A DNA stretch of 64,000 bases from Leishmania donovani (taxonomy: Eukaryota > Euglenozoa > Kinetoplastea > Trypanosomatida > Trypanosomatidae), in the NCBI RefSeq assembly GCF_000227135.1, contig NC_018251.1:584476-648475 (forward strand), written 5' to 3'. The position numbers and the translations under genes were made by a program. Within the stretch, counting starts at the first letter, position 1; each line of letters begins with the position of its first letter. This document shows, one piece after another, positions 15,801-24,495 of the stretch. The notes beneath the pieces are model-generated. The model was not told the origin of the DNA and did no database searches. It was given only the letters and a program-made list of their open reading frames with translations.

Positions 15801-18737
15801 ACCATGACGTCGAAGCAGCTGATCGGCGTGTACCGCGGCTCTGTCTCGGAAATGGGGCGCACCGTCGAGATGCGCATGCGCATGAAGGGAACGCCGGCGG
15901 AGTACAAGAGTGGCGCCAAGCACTCGAAGGTACTTTTGGACCGCACGCTGCTCGAGGGGATGCAGCTCGGGCTCTTCGAGGAGCGGCTGGACAGCATCAA
16001 TGACTTCGCCGTGTGCGCCTTTGTAGAGCTTGGCGGCACCCCAGCAGCGCAGCAGCTCCACCGCGACATCAAGGCTGGACACCGCGTCATAACGCTGCGC
16101 CTGCGAAATGTGAAGGCCCGCAGTAGTAAAGGGGATGCGAGCTTCGGCGCTGTGGCCAGTGCTGTTTCGGGCGCCACCGCCAAGGACGACATGCCGCTCG
16201 TCGAGCTGTTTGACTGTGCCAAACGACAGGCGGCCGTGGGCGATGGTCGCGGCACACGGGCTTCGGCGGCAGCACCAGAAGAGAAGAAGCGCAAGCCCGA
16301 GGCAAAGAAGGGGCGCCGCGGCAACAGGTACGTGCTGGACGAGGCAGACGGCAGCACTGATGACGACGAAGGGGCGATCTCATCCATCGAGGAAGACTCT
16401 GCAATGTCGAACAGCATGGCGTCCTTTATCGACGATGAGAGCAGCAGCATGGCTACCCCATCCTACATCTCCAGCGTGACGACGCCGCAGCGCGATGGGG
16501 CCGGGGCGTCGGAAGCAGCTGCTGGTCGCCGACAGCGCACTTCATCGACGGCCGGGTCGCAGGACGGCGTCCTCTCGACGCTGTCGGAGGACACCCGAGG
16601 CCAGCCGCAAGTGCATCAGCCGCCGCGGAAGCGCACTCGCGGTGATGCGGCCGACCAGCGAGCGGCCGTGGCGCAGAGGGGCCTAGGCGGCACTGCTGCT
16701 GCACCTGCGGCTGCGGCGTCGACCGTCCCTGCAGCGCGGCTGGAGCGCCTGAAAGCGCTTCTGCAGGAGGAGATGGATCGGCTCGTGCAGACCCTCGTGA
16801 GCCAGGCGGTGGGGTGCCGAAGTTACAACGTGATGCCCAAGAGCACAATTCTGCGGCTGACCGACACGCTCGCCATCCCTGGCTGGGGCAGCGTCGGCGA
16901 CCTCATCGACCTGGAGGGGATGGGCAAGAACAAGGTGAAGCGGTACGGCGCCGACATCCTGCGGGTGTACCGGCATTTCCGCTACATCCACATAGGCGAC
17001 GTCGAGGAGCTGTCGGAGGCAGAGGCGGCGGAGGTGAAGGATGTGAAGACGGCGGTGCGGCCGCGCAATCGCCTCGGCCGCGCAAACGCCTCCGCTGGCG
17101 AGTTGATCGTTGAGAATGACGGGGAGGAGGAGCGCGGTGGTGATGGTGACCGACTAGCGAGTGCGACCGCGTCTGGTTTTGTGGGCGGGATCGGCATCGA
17201 AGCGGGAGCGATAAACGGCCGTGCAACGCATCAGCAGGCACAGCGCCCGATACTGCTGGACCCAGTCACGCCCGAGAAGGCGCGCGCATCGGTGTCCTCG
17301 GCCGCAGGCACCCCATCACGCGATGGCGGCAGCGGCGTGGCACTGCCAGGCACCCTCGGCGACCAGCTGCGGCAGCGACGCACGATGTTCACCTTTTCAT
17401 CCACCACAGCTGCCGCTCCAGCGGCGGTGCCCATCGGCATCGGCTCCAGATCATCCTCTCCGCGGCTGTCTCTTCAGGGCCACGAGGGGTGCGCAGCTGC
17501 ACCACCGCTACCACCGCCAACAAATCCAGCTGCCGCAGTGAACCGTGTCGCGGACAGCTACGACCAGCTCACGTGCGATCCATCGGTGGCCAATGCACAT
17601 GGAAACACACGTATGATTGCTGCCCCCACAGCAGCAGCCGCTCTGCCGCCGCACGAGCCGCATCCTCATCAGCCTCCCATGCCGCAGTTCTCTGTGCCTC
17701 TATTTCCGGAGCCGCCTGCGTGGCAGACGCCTGCCACTGCCGCCGCTGCTTCTGGTGTGCCATCATCGAGCACGCCGGCGCCGCTGCTGCTGCCCCACAA
17801 CAGCACCGCCGGCGGAAACGCCCATCTGTTCTCTCCCAGCTCACCCTCCTTTACATCCGCCTCGGCGCCTCTGGGCGGCACAGGACTTCCCATGGCTCAG
17901 CGACTGTGTCCACAAGTGCACCACCAGCCGTCCACGATGATGACGCTGGCGGTGCCTTCTGATGCCGTGAGGGGTGGTGACCCTAGCCTGTCAGACACAC
18001 TCCGGGGAAGTGGTCAGACCGGCGCTGCCCACGCCGCCGAGAACAGCGAGCTACTGATCGGGAGTAGCCCTATTCCCACGCAGCAGCAGCAGCAGCAGCT
18101 ACGCCACACATACTTCTTCAACTGTCAGAGCGCTCCGCAAACGCTCAGTGGAAGCGGCGGAGAGACTGGCGAGGGGCAGCAGAGTAGTAGCGGCGTGGTG
18201 CTGCTCGGCGCCGACGGACCTACTCAAGGGCCCTGGACGCCGGCCACGTCTATGGCGGGCTGCAGACACGACGTGCCGCCGCCACCACCGCTGCATGCGG
18301 AAAAGGGCATGCACAGCGTCGAGTACTTGATGGGCCTCTGCAATGACGCCCGGCTCCGCACGCCGCTGAGCGGGCGGCCGTCTGGCTCGGCGACTCGTGG
18401 CGGTGGGGGGCCCTCCCGATCCACGATGCCAGCGCCAGCACGCGCCGCGGCTTATTCCACCGGCGCGGCCACGACGAACACCGACCATGCTGTGAGCCAT
18501 TCACTTCCCTGCCCCACGACGGGCGGAAGGCCGCTCGGCAGTGGGTCGACGTTGTCCTCGTCCTGCGCCGAGGAGTCCATCTCCTTCTCAGAGCGGCCAC
18601 TATTTCAGACCAGCACGCCAGAATCCGCCCCACAGCTGCAGCTGCAGAAGCAAGAGAATGGTGCGGCAGCAGGTGGCGATAATGGCGCTGGCCGCGACAG
18701 GCAAGAGGTCTTCACCGTCGACGATGACTCAGAATAA
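12897..18737 (+). CDS. RecQ-family ATP-dependent DNA helicase (BLM/Sgs1 type)
   Basis: A 3'-5' DNA helicase of 1946 residues. The N-terminal 500 residues are low-complexity, with a coiled-coil-prone stretch at about 270-325. The helicase core starts near 515: Walker A TGGGKS with Lys551, DEAH at 653-656, then SQWGHDFRPDYRKL, TALTATAT and the RecQ motif VI region ending QESGRAGRDGLP. An RQC zinc-binding region follows, with candidate ligands Cys887, Cys905, Cys935 and Cys938; a Gly/Pro-rich insertion of about 29 residues separates the second and third. A likely HRDC domain lies at about 1282-1366, and about 580 disordered residues end in an acidic VFTVDDDSE. RecQ-RQC-HRDC order is that of BLM/Sgs1, which dissolve recombination intermediates. 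The start at 12897 was chosen over the open extension to 12726, which only translates microsatellite DNA. Confidence 0.93.
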   Translation: MPTAASLSSASTSTATARAAPPYRTNESEWIPALASAVQRSLEGGAGSSSNGGSDSAGWNPANRHQGAAQSAAMSAARDTAPPLAEYQAAYQCRSLHQSGFVAVPPPARLYPALGGSIGGGSCGNLKIGSSSTGNNISVASYAPPAPLSTRHATPDASGSSALPPSLAHSAVPAPGASQRTATTWTSSMPATAASFPVSSVCDPGGGELAGSSAAVGVTAAAAPSSSMFPTMPPPAVPRGGLVKVPPAAASAPAAACMAPSPLTLRDVKAEMRRVAKQLREAQHHRDDLVLLEDEEHDATDELQQLDVRIAELEQRFARFRAFQATLLNRPTPASTPPSLSSMSSSLVRSPHATSVMDLGGAIYSSAGVVGYTGGGEQRGPLMQSTVTSPWPAAPTSGPPSAAGATGAPPPHGDWPTAMTEYSVNRGDIGGCALELPGPSVSDANGSTTSFRSAECSAPSARKGFSWEAYEQQVDPEALSRDALSRTAHVELPVNPTHQYGGERFPWSAELRRMMREVFGLHDYRFCQLEIMNACMDGRDVFVLLPTGGGKSLCYQLPALMPNPAQVTVVVSPLISLIQDQVYALIANDIPAMALTGQTNDAARRSLFQEWASGHVVHTLVYVTPEYFGRSDHFVGTLQGLADKGLLCRFVIDEAHCVSQWGHDFRPDYRKLSVLKRQFPRTPITALTATATDLVQQDVIKTLALRDAIIFKGSFNRANLKYSVQHVRGKQVIPVVEDLVLHRFSPSSCGIVYCLSRKDCEEMAAALVRRGIKASYYHSEAASKNERQERWTRDELQVICATIAFGMGINKPDVRYVVHAAMPKSIEGYYQESGRAGRDGLPSECVLLSTTTDRQRQERLIHGSKDWRASLTSLHRMLAYTLNNVDCRRRQQLHHFGEQVDVHFCLTQRAAAGGGAGPPLPPTPAASVSVVTQLCDNCASKLAEGWTVKEVDVGNILLDLYAIILRLGTMTSKQLIGVYRGSVSEMGRTVEMRMRMKGTPAEYKSGAKHSKVLLDRTLLEGMQLGLFEERLDSINDFAVCAFVELGGTPAAQQLHRDIKAGHRVITLRLRNVKARSSKGDASFGAVASAVSGATAKDDMPLVELFDCAKRQAAVGDGRGTRASAAAPEEKKRKPEAKKGRRGNRYVLDEADGSTDDDEGAISSIEEDSAMSNSMASFIDDESSSMATPSYISSVTTPQRDGAGASEAAAGRRQRTSSTAGSQDGVLSTLSEDTRGQPQVHQPPRKRTRGDAADQRAAVAQRGLGGTAAAPAAAASTVPAARLERLKALLQEEMDRLVQTLVSQAVGCRSYNVMPKSTILRLTDTLAIPGWGSVGDLIDLEGMGKNKVKRYGADILRVYRHFRYIHIGDVEELSEAEAAEVKDVKTAVRPRNRLGRANASAGELIVENDGEEERGGDGDRLASATASGFVGGIGIEAGAINGRATHQQAQRPILLDPVTPEKARASVSSAAGTPSRDGGSGVALPGTLGDQLRQRRTMFTFSSTTAAAPAAVPIGIGSRSSSPRLSLQGHEGCAAAPPLPPPTNPAAAVNRVADSYDQLTCDPSVANAHGNTRMIAAPTAAAALPPHEPHPHQPPMPQFSVPLFPEPPAWQTPATAAAASGVPSSSTPAPLLLPHNSTAGGNAHLFSPSSPSFTSASAPLGGTGLPMAQRLCPQVHHQPSTMMTLAVPSDAVRGGDPSLSDTLRGSGQTGAAHAAENSELLIGSSPIPTQQQQQQLRHTYFFNCQSAPQTLSGSGGETGEGQQSSSGVVLLGADGPTQGPWTPATSMAGCRHDVPPPPPLHAEKGMHSVEYLMGLCNDARLRTPLSGRPSGSATRGGGGPSRSTMPAPARAAAYSTGAATTNTDHAVSHSLPCPTTGGRPLGSGSTLSSSCAEESISFSERPLFQTSTPESAPQLQLQKQENGAAAGGDNGAGRDRQEVFTVDDDSE

Positions 18738-19675
18738 GCGTAGGATGAGGAGAGTGGGGGGGGGGAGAGCATTCGCTCGTTGCTGCTGCTGCTGTTTTGG
18801 AAGACACAGAGAGAAACGATGCGAGTGGCGCGCGCTAGTTGTGGTGGTGGTACTGAACAGGTTTTATGAGGTGTGTAAGTGCTCGCCTGTTTCTATCTCT
18901 TCTCCTCCCCCCTCTCTGCGCGTCTGTGCTCCAAGGCGTCACGGCACGCAGCGGCGCGTGGGCCTTTCTTGCCGCCGTCCGCTATCGCACCTTCTGTTCC
19001 GTCCTCTGTTTTGCTGTTCGCAACGTCGGCACATGCGTCTCTCGTTGGTGCGGTAAAGCGCAGCAAAACTATCGTATAAAAGTCGACGTGCGGATGAGCG
19101 AGTCACTGAGCGCGCCAGTGGCGCATGCATGTGTGTGCGGGGGTGTACGCGCGCGACGTGGTGCGTCTTGCAGCAAGCACTCAGGCATGGTTTCCCCACC
19201 CCTATCGGCTGCGTAGCGTCAGCGCCGGACAACACTGTACCCCCCTCCTAACTTTCCCCTCGGATGAGGGGAGGGCGCGGAAGGGCAGCCATCGAGCCAC
19301 GCCGCTCTTTCGGTCTGTTCTCTCTCAATCACTTTCTCTCCGATGGATCTGCACCCCGCACTCTTTCGTTGGGTGGCGTTCCGCCGCCACCGCTCACCGC
19401 CCCCGGTCACGGGGGCCGCTGCGGCCGTGCGCGCTCCTGCGCGTCGGCCACCTGCGTTGTGGAAAGAGCTCTGGTGCCCTACGTCCGCGATTGGAGTAAG
19501 GAAGCCCCTTCCTACACACCCACACACACAACAAAAAACGAAGCGTACATTTTTGTGTGTCGCCGTCATCCTCGTTAGCAGCGGGCCATCTCCCAGCAAG
19601 CGACGCAAAAGCGGGCGTTCCCCCCCTCCCCCCGGCCTACCACACCCACGGGGTAGACACAGCGATGCGCTGGAG
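18738..19675. other. Intergenic region RecQ-AP3 sigma
   Basis: About 0.9 kb with no gene of its own. A poly-G run is at 18756-18765 and (TGC)n near 18780-18795. Pyrimidine tracts near 19315-19345 and 19620-19640 are candidate splice-acceptor regions for the AP-3 gene. Confidence 0.55.
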
Positions 19676-19679
19676 ATGA
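19665..19679 (+). other. Minimal upstream ORF overlapping the AP-3 sigma start
   Basis: ATG CGC TGG AGA TGA (19665-19679) ends inside the main start codon, giving an ATGA overlap with the ATG at 19676. It is in the mRNA only if the splice acceptor is upstream, for example the CACAG with AG at 19661-19662. Confidence 0.4.
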
Positions 19680-20176
19680 TCAAGGCAGTTCTCATCATCA
19701 ACACGGCAGGCAAGATCCGGTTGCTGAGCTTCTATGAGAAGACCATCTCCCTCGCGCAGCAGCAGGAGCTGGTGCGCAGCATCCATCGCGCCATCGCCCG
19801 CCGCGGCGATGAGCTCTGCAACTTCGTTGACAACTTCAAGGAGTGGCCCACCCCGGACACCCGCGTCATCTACCGCCGCTACGCAACCTTGTGCTTTGTG
19901 TTCGTGACGGACTCATCGGAATCGCAGCTGGCCATCCTCGATCTTATTCAGGTCTTCGTCGAGTCCCTCGACCGCACGTTTGAAAACGTGTGCGAGCTAG
20001 ACCTGATTTTCCACTCGGAGAAGGTGCAGTACACGCTGATGGAGATGATCATGGGTGGCATGGTGCTGGAGATGTCGCGTGACGAAATCATCCACAGCTT
20101 GGGAGAGATGAACCGGCTCAGCGCCAATACTGTCGCAGAGAACAGCACGTCTCGCACCCTGTCCGGCTACCACTGA
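19676..20176 (+). CDS. AP-3 adaptor complex sigma subunit
   Basis: Small chain of a clathrin-type adaptor, 166 residues, of the longin-like sigma family. It starts MIKAVLIINTAGKIRL and contains YRRYATLCFVFVTDSSES at about 62-79, then LDLIQVFVESLDRTFENVCELDLIFH at about 83-108, the signature of AP-3 sigma rather than AP-1 or AP-2. GGMVLE follows near 124. AP-3 carries cargo from endosome/TGN to lysosome-related organelles; in Leishmania AP-3 has been linked to acidocalcisome formation. The open frame extends upstream to 19343, but the family N terminus begins at this Met, so the extension is rejected. The C terminus (NSTSRTLSGYH) is shorter than in animal sigma-3. Confidence 0.92.
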   Translation: MIKAVLIINTAGKIRLLSFYEKTISLAQQQELVRSIHRAIARRGDELCNFVDNFKEWPTPDTRVIYRRYATLCFVFVTDSSESQLAILDLIQVFVESLDRTFENVCELDLIFHSEKVQYTLMEMIMGGMVLEMSRDEIIHSLGEMNRLSANTVAENSTSRTLSGYH

Positions 20177-20673
20177 CGCCTTCATTGTGGCATCCTCAGG
20201 CATCCCCTGACACACACGCAGCTGAGGTCTCCCGCACGCTCTCGGAGGACAGGGACGCGTGCGTGCCTACACACTCACGCACGCCCTCCTTCTTACCTTC
20301 CCCTTTCACAGCTGCTCCGTTCATCGGCAGTGGCGTAGTCGCGTGTGCCTTGGGCGCTTTTTAAACGTTACCTTTCCCGTATCCTTGCCCTTACCGAGTT
20401 GTGTGCCATCTCTTCCCTTGTCGTTCCCTGTGTGCGTGCGTGCCGTGTTAGCCGGTACAAGGAGGGGAAGGCGGCAGAGGGCGGCGCGCGGGGTGGGTCG
20501 GTGGTGGGCTGATCGACGCGGTGGCAATCACGCTGATGTCGATATCGACGTTGTTTGTCGTCTGAGGTGTCTGCGGTGGTACAAGCCTGCACACGTGCGG
20601 AAAGGGCCGCCACATCCTCGTGCGATGGCCAAGGCGGGGACTCTCTTGCACTTTACTTGCGTGCTAACGCGTT
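20177..20673. other. Intergenic region AP3 sigma - 953-aa gene
   Basis: About 0.5 kb of untranslated sequence; nothing else recognised. Confidence 0.55.
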
Positions 20674-20706
20674 CTCCCTCTTTTCTTGTTTTCTCCTTGC
20701 GTGCAG
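20674..20706 (+). promoter_or_regulatory. Strong predicted trans-splice acceptor
   Basis: A near-pure pyrimidine run of about 27 bases (CTCCCTCTTTTCTTG and on) ends in GCGTGCAG with the AG at 20705-20706, leaving a 132-nt 5' UTR containing a (CA)n run at 20721-20745. One of the clearest acceptors in the window. Confidence 0.6.
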
Positions 20707-20720
20707 CCCTCGTGGCGCTC

Positions 20721-20752
<32 letters not shown>

Positions 20753-20838
20753 AGCGCAGCTCAACGCAGACACGCTTTCGCACGCGTCCATCGATATATA
20801 CGTAGGCAGGGCATTCTCACTGCAACGCAGGGGAGGGT

Positions 20839-23700
20839 ATGTACGTGACGCAGCAGCATGCGCAGGAGGCAGAAGCGTTAAACGTGCATCTTCTGGACGA
20901 CGTGAATCAGCTTGCCCGGCTGGGACAGTACCTTCCAGCGCATATCTTCGGCACAGTTCTGCCTCTGGTAGGCGATGAGATTGCAAGCGGTGCGGCGGAG
21001 CTGAACGCGCAGGTGGAAGGTACGCGCCAGCTTCTCTTGCAATCGGCGGTGCTGCGGCGGTCGACCGTGCTGGCCCCACTGTTGAAGCAGCAGCTTGTCA
21101 CGCGGGCCATCCAGCTTCAACGACGCCGTGCACAGCTGGTGCAGCAGCTCCAGCGCCAGATTCGACACTGGCGCTCGGCTCCACCAGGAGTCGGCGCGGC
21201 TTCAGTTTCCAGCGGCGGTGGGCCCTACAGACGCGGTGGCCCACTGAGCGGGTCAGCAGCAGCGGACCCTGCGCACACTGGCGAGGGGGCACTGCGCGGG
21301 ACATGGGCCACGCTGCGGGAGGCGTTCCGCTTTGAGGAGGGCAAGGCACACCTTGTGCAGGCCCCACTGTGCCCGTCCGCTGCCGCGTTACGCGCGCTTC
21401 TGGCCGAGGTGGTGGCGGGGGGCCAGAGCGGGCTGCACCGACGTGTTGTGGAGCAGGTGGCCGGTACCAGCCCGCATCACGGCCAAAGTCCCACCACAGC
21501 CTCCCCCTCCACCGGGGCTCTCGGAAGCTCTCCCAAGGGCGACCGTGATGCAGACATGGGCGGCAGCGGCGGCAGTGCCGAGGACGCAATCGAAGCTGCG
21601 CTACAGCTCCTCCTCCGCTACGCAAGGCAGACACGGGCGGAGGAAACGCGGGTCGATCGCACTGCAGCACGAGGAAGGGCGCCGCGGTCTGGGGCATCGT
21701 TGCCGACGCCTGCTTCGTCGGCGCCTCTCACCGGAGCCACCGCCTTCCAAGCCTCTGAGGTCGATGGTCGCCTACAAGCTTCAGATCTGACCGGTGTGTG
21801 TAACGTGGACGTGCGCTCCGACGACGCGGAGGAGGACGTTTTTGAGAGCAGCCCAGCTCTCCGGCATCAGAGCGCCACCACAAGCGCTGAAGCACCAGGT
21901 AGCGACGCCGCTTCTCCGACAACACAAACGACCTCTGCCGCAGGGGCGGCACCAGAAGAAGCTTCCATGTGGCTCCGCGTCCCTGGCATTCTACCCCTCG
22001 GCCAGTACTGCGCGGAGCTACCGTGGGTAGCCGACCTCGCCGACCAGCGGTACACCGAAGCACGGGAGCGCAGGAAGCATGGCAACGGCGGCGCTGGTGA
22101 GGTGGGCTACATCAGCCGCCATGTGCAGCCTGGGGAACAGGGCAGCGGCGAGGGTGTGGAAGGTAGGGAGGCGCGCTACGAGGCTGGCTACATCGCCCCC
22201 ACCCCCGCAGCCCTGCAGATGATGCCGCCAATCGGCTACCTCTTTGCCCCTGCGTTGGCGGGCGGCTCTGTTGGTAGCGCCTGCAGCAGCGGCGAGTCCG
22301 TCGTTGGGCGTGCCATGCGCCATGCCGCTGGTGGTGCGGCAGGTGCCCCGGGCGCGGCACCTGCCGACTTCCACGCAGACCGCGAAGGGGCTTCCTCTGC
22401 GCAAGAGGAGGAGCGCTCGTGGCTGGCGCGTGTAGTGGTCAAGTGCGTCTCCGCTGCCGTGGATGCAGCTTGGCAGAATGTGGAGGAGACCGTGGTGGCG
22501 CCTTTCTGCGCTCAGCGGCGCCGTGACTTCTCATCCCGGGTGCTCTCCGCTAAGGCCGCGCTTGCTGCTGCAGATACGGGTGCTTCGGCAAGGGGAGGAG
22601 AAGCTGCAGACGACGAGGAGGAGGTGATCACGCAGTTCATGGAGGTACTGCGCGTGCGCTACGCTGTGGAGCTGGCGGCCCAGGTCTTGGCGGCACGCCA
22701 CGCCACGGAGCTGCTGCTGGACAGCGAGGACAGCGTGATCTTTGCCGAAAGGCGCCTCGTCTCATTAGTGGTCGGCGGCGGTGCTTCTGTGGCAGCTGCG
22801 TGCAGCGGGGGCCGCGGCACGGCGGCGGCTCAGCGAGCGTCACCGTCTCCAGCGCCGGTGCTCACCTGCACGGTGCTCAGCCTTCCAGGGGTGAAGGAAA
22901 TCTTCTACGTGCTGGCGTACTGCACGGGAGCCGCTCTGCTGTGTGATGTGGCCGCCGCTGCAGCGGCTTTCGGCGACGATGTCGGCGGCCGACGGGGAGG
23001 CGCAGGTGCGCGACAGCGACAAGAGTACCTGATGGTGGACGTGGACGCAGAGGATAACGAGGAGGAGGATCTGCAGGAGGAAAGACACCCGGGGAAAGAC
23101 GACAACCGCCTGACTGATGGCCCTCGACGCGTCCGCTCTCCCTCCGCGGCACAGCGTGCAGACCTTGCCAACGAAGAGGACCCTGTTGCCCGGCGGCAAG
23201 CGTCTCTGCAGGCGTGGGCTACGCTCTTCGAGGCCGAGTACCTAAGAGGTTGCCACAACACTGCCGCCTTCGCGGATGCGCCTTGGTCTGCCGGTCCGGC
23301 GTCGGTGTATTCGTCTTGGTCGCTGGCCCCCTACTACCGTCTGTGGCTGTACATGTGGGAGTACGTGCTAATCGTGGAAGCGCCTGCGCCCTCATCGGCG
23401 AATCCTCTGCACAGCGGCGGCGCCGGTCTCGCTCAGCTTCCCGTTGAATTGCGCACGGCGCGGCGCTGGATGGAAAAGGTTATCCGCGCGTCTGTGATGC
23501 ATGGCTGCGCCGAGGCGGGACTGCTGGTGAGCAGTGCCACGCCGGCGAGCCTCGCATATGAGCCAACGGCGTGCCTGCAGGCGCACCTATCCGCGGAACA
23601 GACGGAGCGACTAATGCAGGCGACAACAGTGCAAGCGCGTCACGCGCTCTTGCATGTGTCCGGGGCTGGTGGGGGCGCAGGGACAGCAACATATCCCTGA
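20839..23700 (+). CDS. Conserved-looking large protein of unknown function (953 aa)
   Basis: I do not recognise this protein. The ATG at 20839 is the first in frame after a strong splice acceptor. Residues 1-115 look like a long amphipathic helix or coiled coil rich in Leu, Gln and Arg (for example LLKQQLVTRAIQLQRRRAQL). Ala/Gly/Ser-rich linkers (about 120-150, 205-250, 330-375) separate more ordered helical blocks around 510-640 and 670-720. A strongly acidic stretch with EDNEEEDLQEE is at about 730-760. An aromatic block, PYYRLWLYMWEYVLIVE, lies near 832-848. No transmembrane segment or catalytic motif is obvious. The helical layout would suit a tethering- or scaffold-type protein, but that is only a guess. 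GC3-rich codon use agrees with real coding sequence. Confidence 0.75.
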   Translation: MYVTQQHAQEAEALNVHLLDDVNQLARLGQYLPAHIFGTVLPLVGDEIASGAAELNAQVEGTRQLLLQSAVLRRSTVLAPLLKQQLVTRAIQLQRRRAQLVQQLQRQIRHWRSAPPGVGAASVSSGGGPYRRGGPLSGSAAADPAHTGEGALRGTWATLREAFRFEEGKAHLVQAPLCPSAAALRALLAEVVAGGQSGLHRRVVEQVAGTSPHHGQSPTTASPSTGALGSSPKGDRDADMGGSGGSAEDAIEAALQLLLRYARQTRAEETRVDRTAARGRAPRSGASLPTPASSAPLTGATAFQASEVDGRLQASDLTGVCNVDVRSDDAEEDVFESSPALRHQSATTSAEAPGSDAASPTTQTTSAAGAAPEEASMWLRVPGILPLGQYCAELPWVADLADQRYTEARERRKHGNGGAGEVGYISRHVQPGEQGSGEGVEGREARYEAGYIAPTPAALQMMPPIGYLFAPALAGGSVGSACSSGESVVGRAMRHAAGGAAGAPGAAPADFHADREGASSAQEEERSWLARVVVKCVSAAVDAAWQNVEETVVAPFCAQRRRDFSSRVLSAKAALAAADTGASARGGEAADDEEEVITQFMEVLRVRYAVELAAQVLAARHATELLLDSEDSVIFAERRLVSLVVGGGASVAAACSGGRGTAAAQRASPSPAPVLTCTVLSLPGVKEIFYVLAYCTGAALLCDVAAAAAAFGDDVGGRRGGAGARQRQEYLMVDVDAEDNEEEDLQEERHPGKDDNRLTDGPRRVRSPSAAQRADLANEEDPVARRQASLQAWATLFEAEYLRGCHNTAAFADAPWSAGPASVYSSWSLAPYYRLWLYMWEYVLIVEAPAPSSANPLHSGGAGLAQLPVELRTARRWMEKVIRASVMHGCAEAGLLVSSATPASLAYEPTACLQAHLSAEQTERLMQATTVQARHALLHVSGAGGGAGTATYP

Positions 23701-24240
23701 TGCTCCCCTGCGTTCGTGCTCGTGGTAGTTGCAGCGCACTGTCACCTGGCGAGTAGTGCCACGCTCTGTGTGCTGTGCGAACGTGGACACATGGGCAGAT
23801 GCTGGCTGCTGTTTGCGTTGATACGTCTTGTTGAATTTCTCTTTGGCGAGGCATCGCTGTTCCGCTCCGGGGTGTCCGTGCGCACGTGCTCCTAGAAGCG
23901 TACAGCAGACTTGAAGGACATGTCTGGGCCGGTAAGATACGATGGCTGAAGCGAAAGGAGGAGGCGCGCTTCGAAAGAAAAAGGACAAGAACCCGAATTA
24001 AGGTAGACAGGAGACGGTATAGGACGAATGGGCGACAGAGCCGTCGCTGCACGCAGCGAGCATTTATGCATTTAGCGCCTGCGAGTGGGTGCGGGAAGGC
24101 GGGGGATCTGCGCAGAAGCCCTCCGACAGACCTGTAGAGACACGGCGCCTACAGCAGATGTCTCTCCCCCTTCTGTCTCTCTTTCTTCACGCGTATTCGT
24201 CGTGCTTGTCCCTCTAATCGCCTAAGTGGCCCCTCAACTT
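23701..24240. other. Intergenic region
   Basis: About 0.55 kb, no gene seen; becomes C/T-rich from 24150 on toward the next splice acceptor. Confidence 0.55.
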
Positions 24241-24280
24241 CATCTTTCTTTCTCTCGTTGCTCTATCCCTCATCGCTTAG
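24241..24280 (+). promoter_or_regulatory. Predicted trans-splice acceptor of the LRR gene
   Basis: CATCTTTCTTTCTCTCG continues as a pyrimidine-rich tract to CGCTTAG, AG at 24279-24280; the 5' UTR would be 215 nt. An earlier AG at 24225-24226 is an alternative. Confidence 0.45.
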
Positions 24281-24495
24281 CCCTCCTCGCTGGACTCATC
24301 AAACCCACTCCTCCGCCCCTGCCTCTCTCCCTAACACGCACACGCACAGCAGCCGCAGGCTACGTTCTCCCCACCCACCCTCCTCTTCCACCCCTCTTCG
24401 CTGCCGTCTGCGAGATCAGCACTGCCCACAAAGCACCTCCCCCCTACACACACGTACACACGCGCATACTCCGGCTGTTGCTGCGAGTCACGAAA

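Noticed and set aside
19343..19675. 111-codon extension of AP-3 sigma
   Set aside because: The family N terminus MIKAVLIINTAGK starts at 19676; the extension has splice-leader-like C/T DNA and no similarity to sigma subunits.
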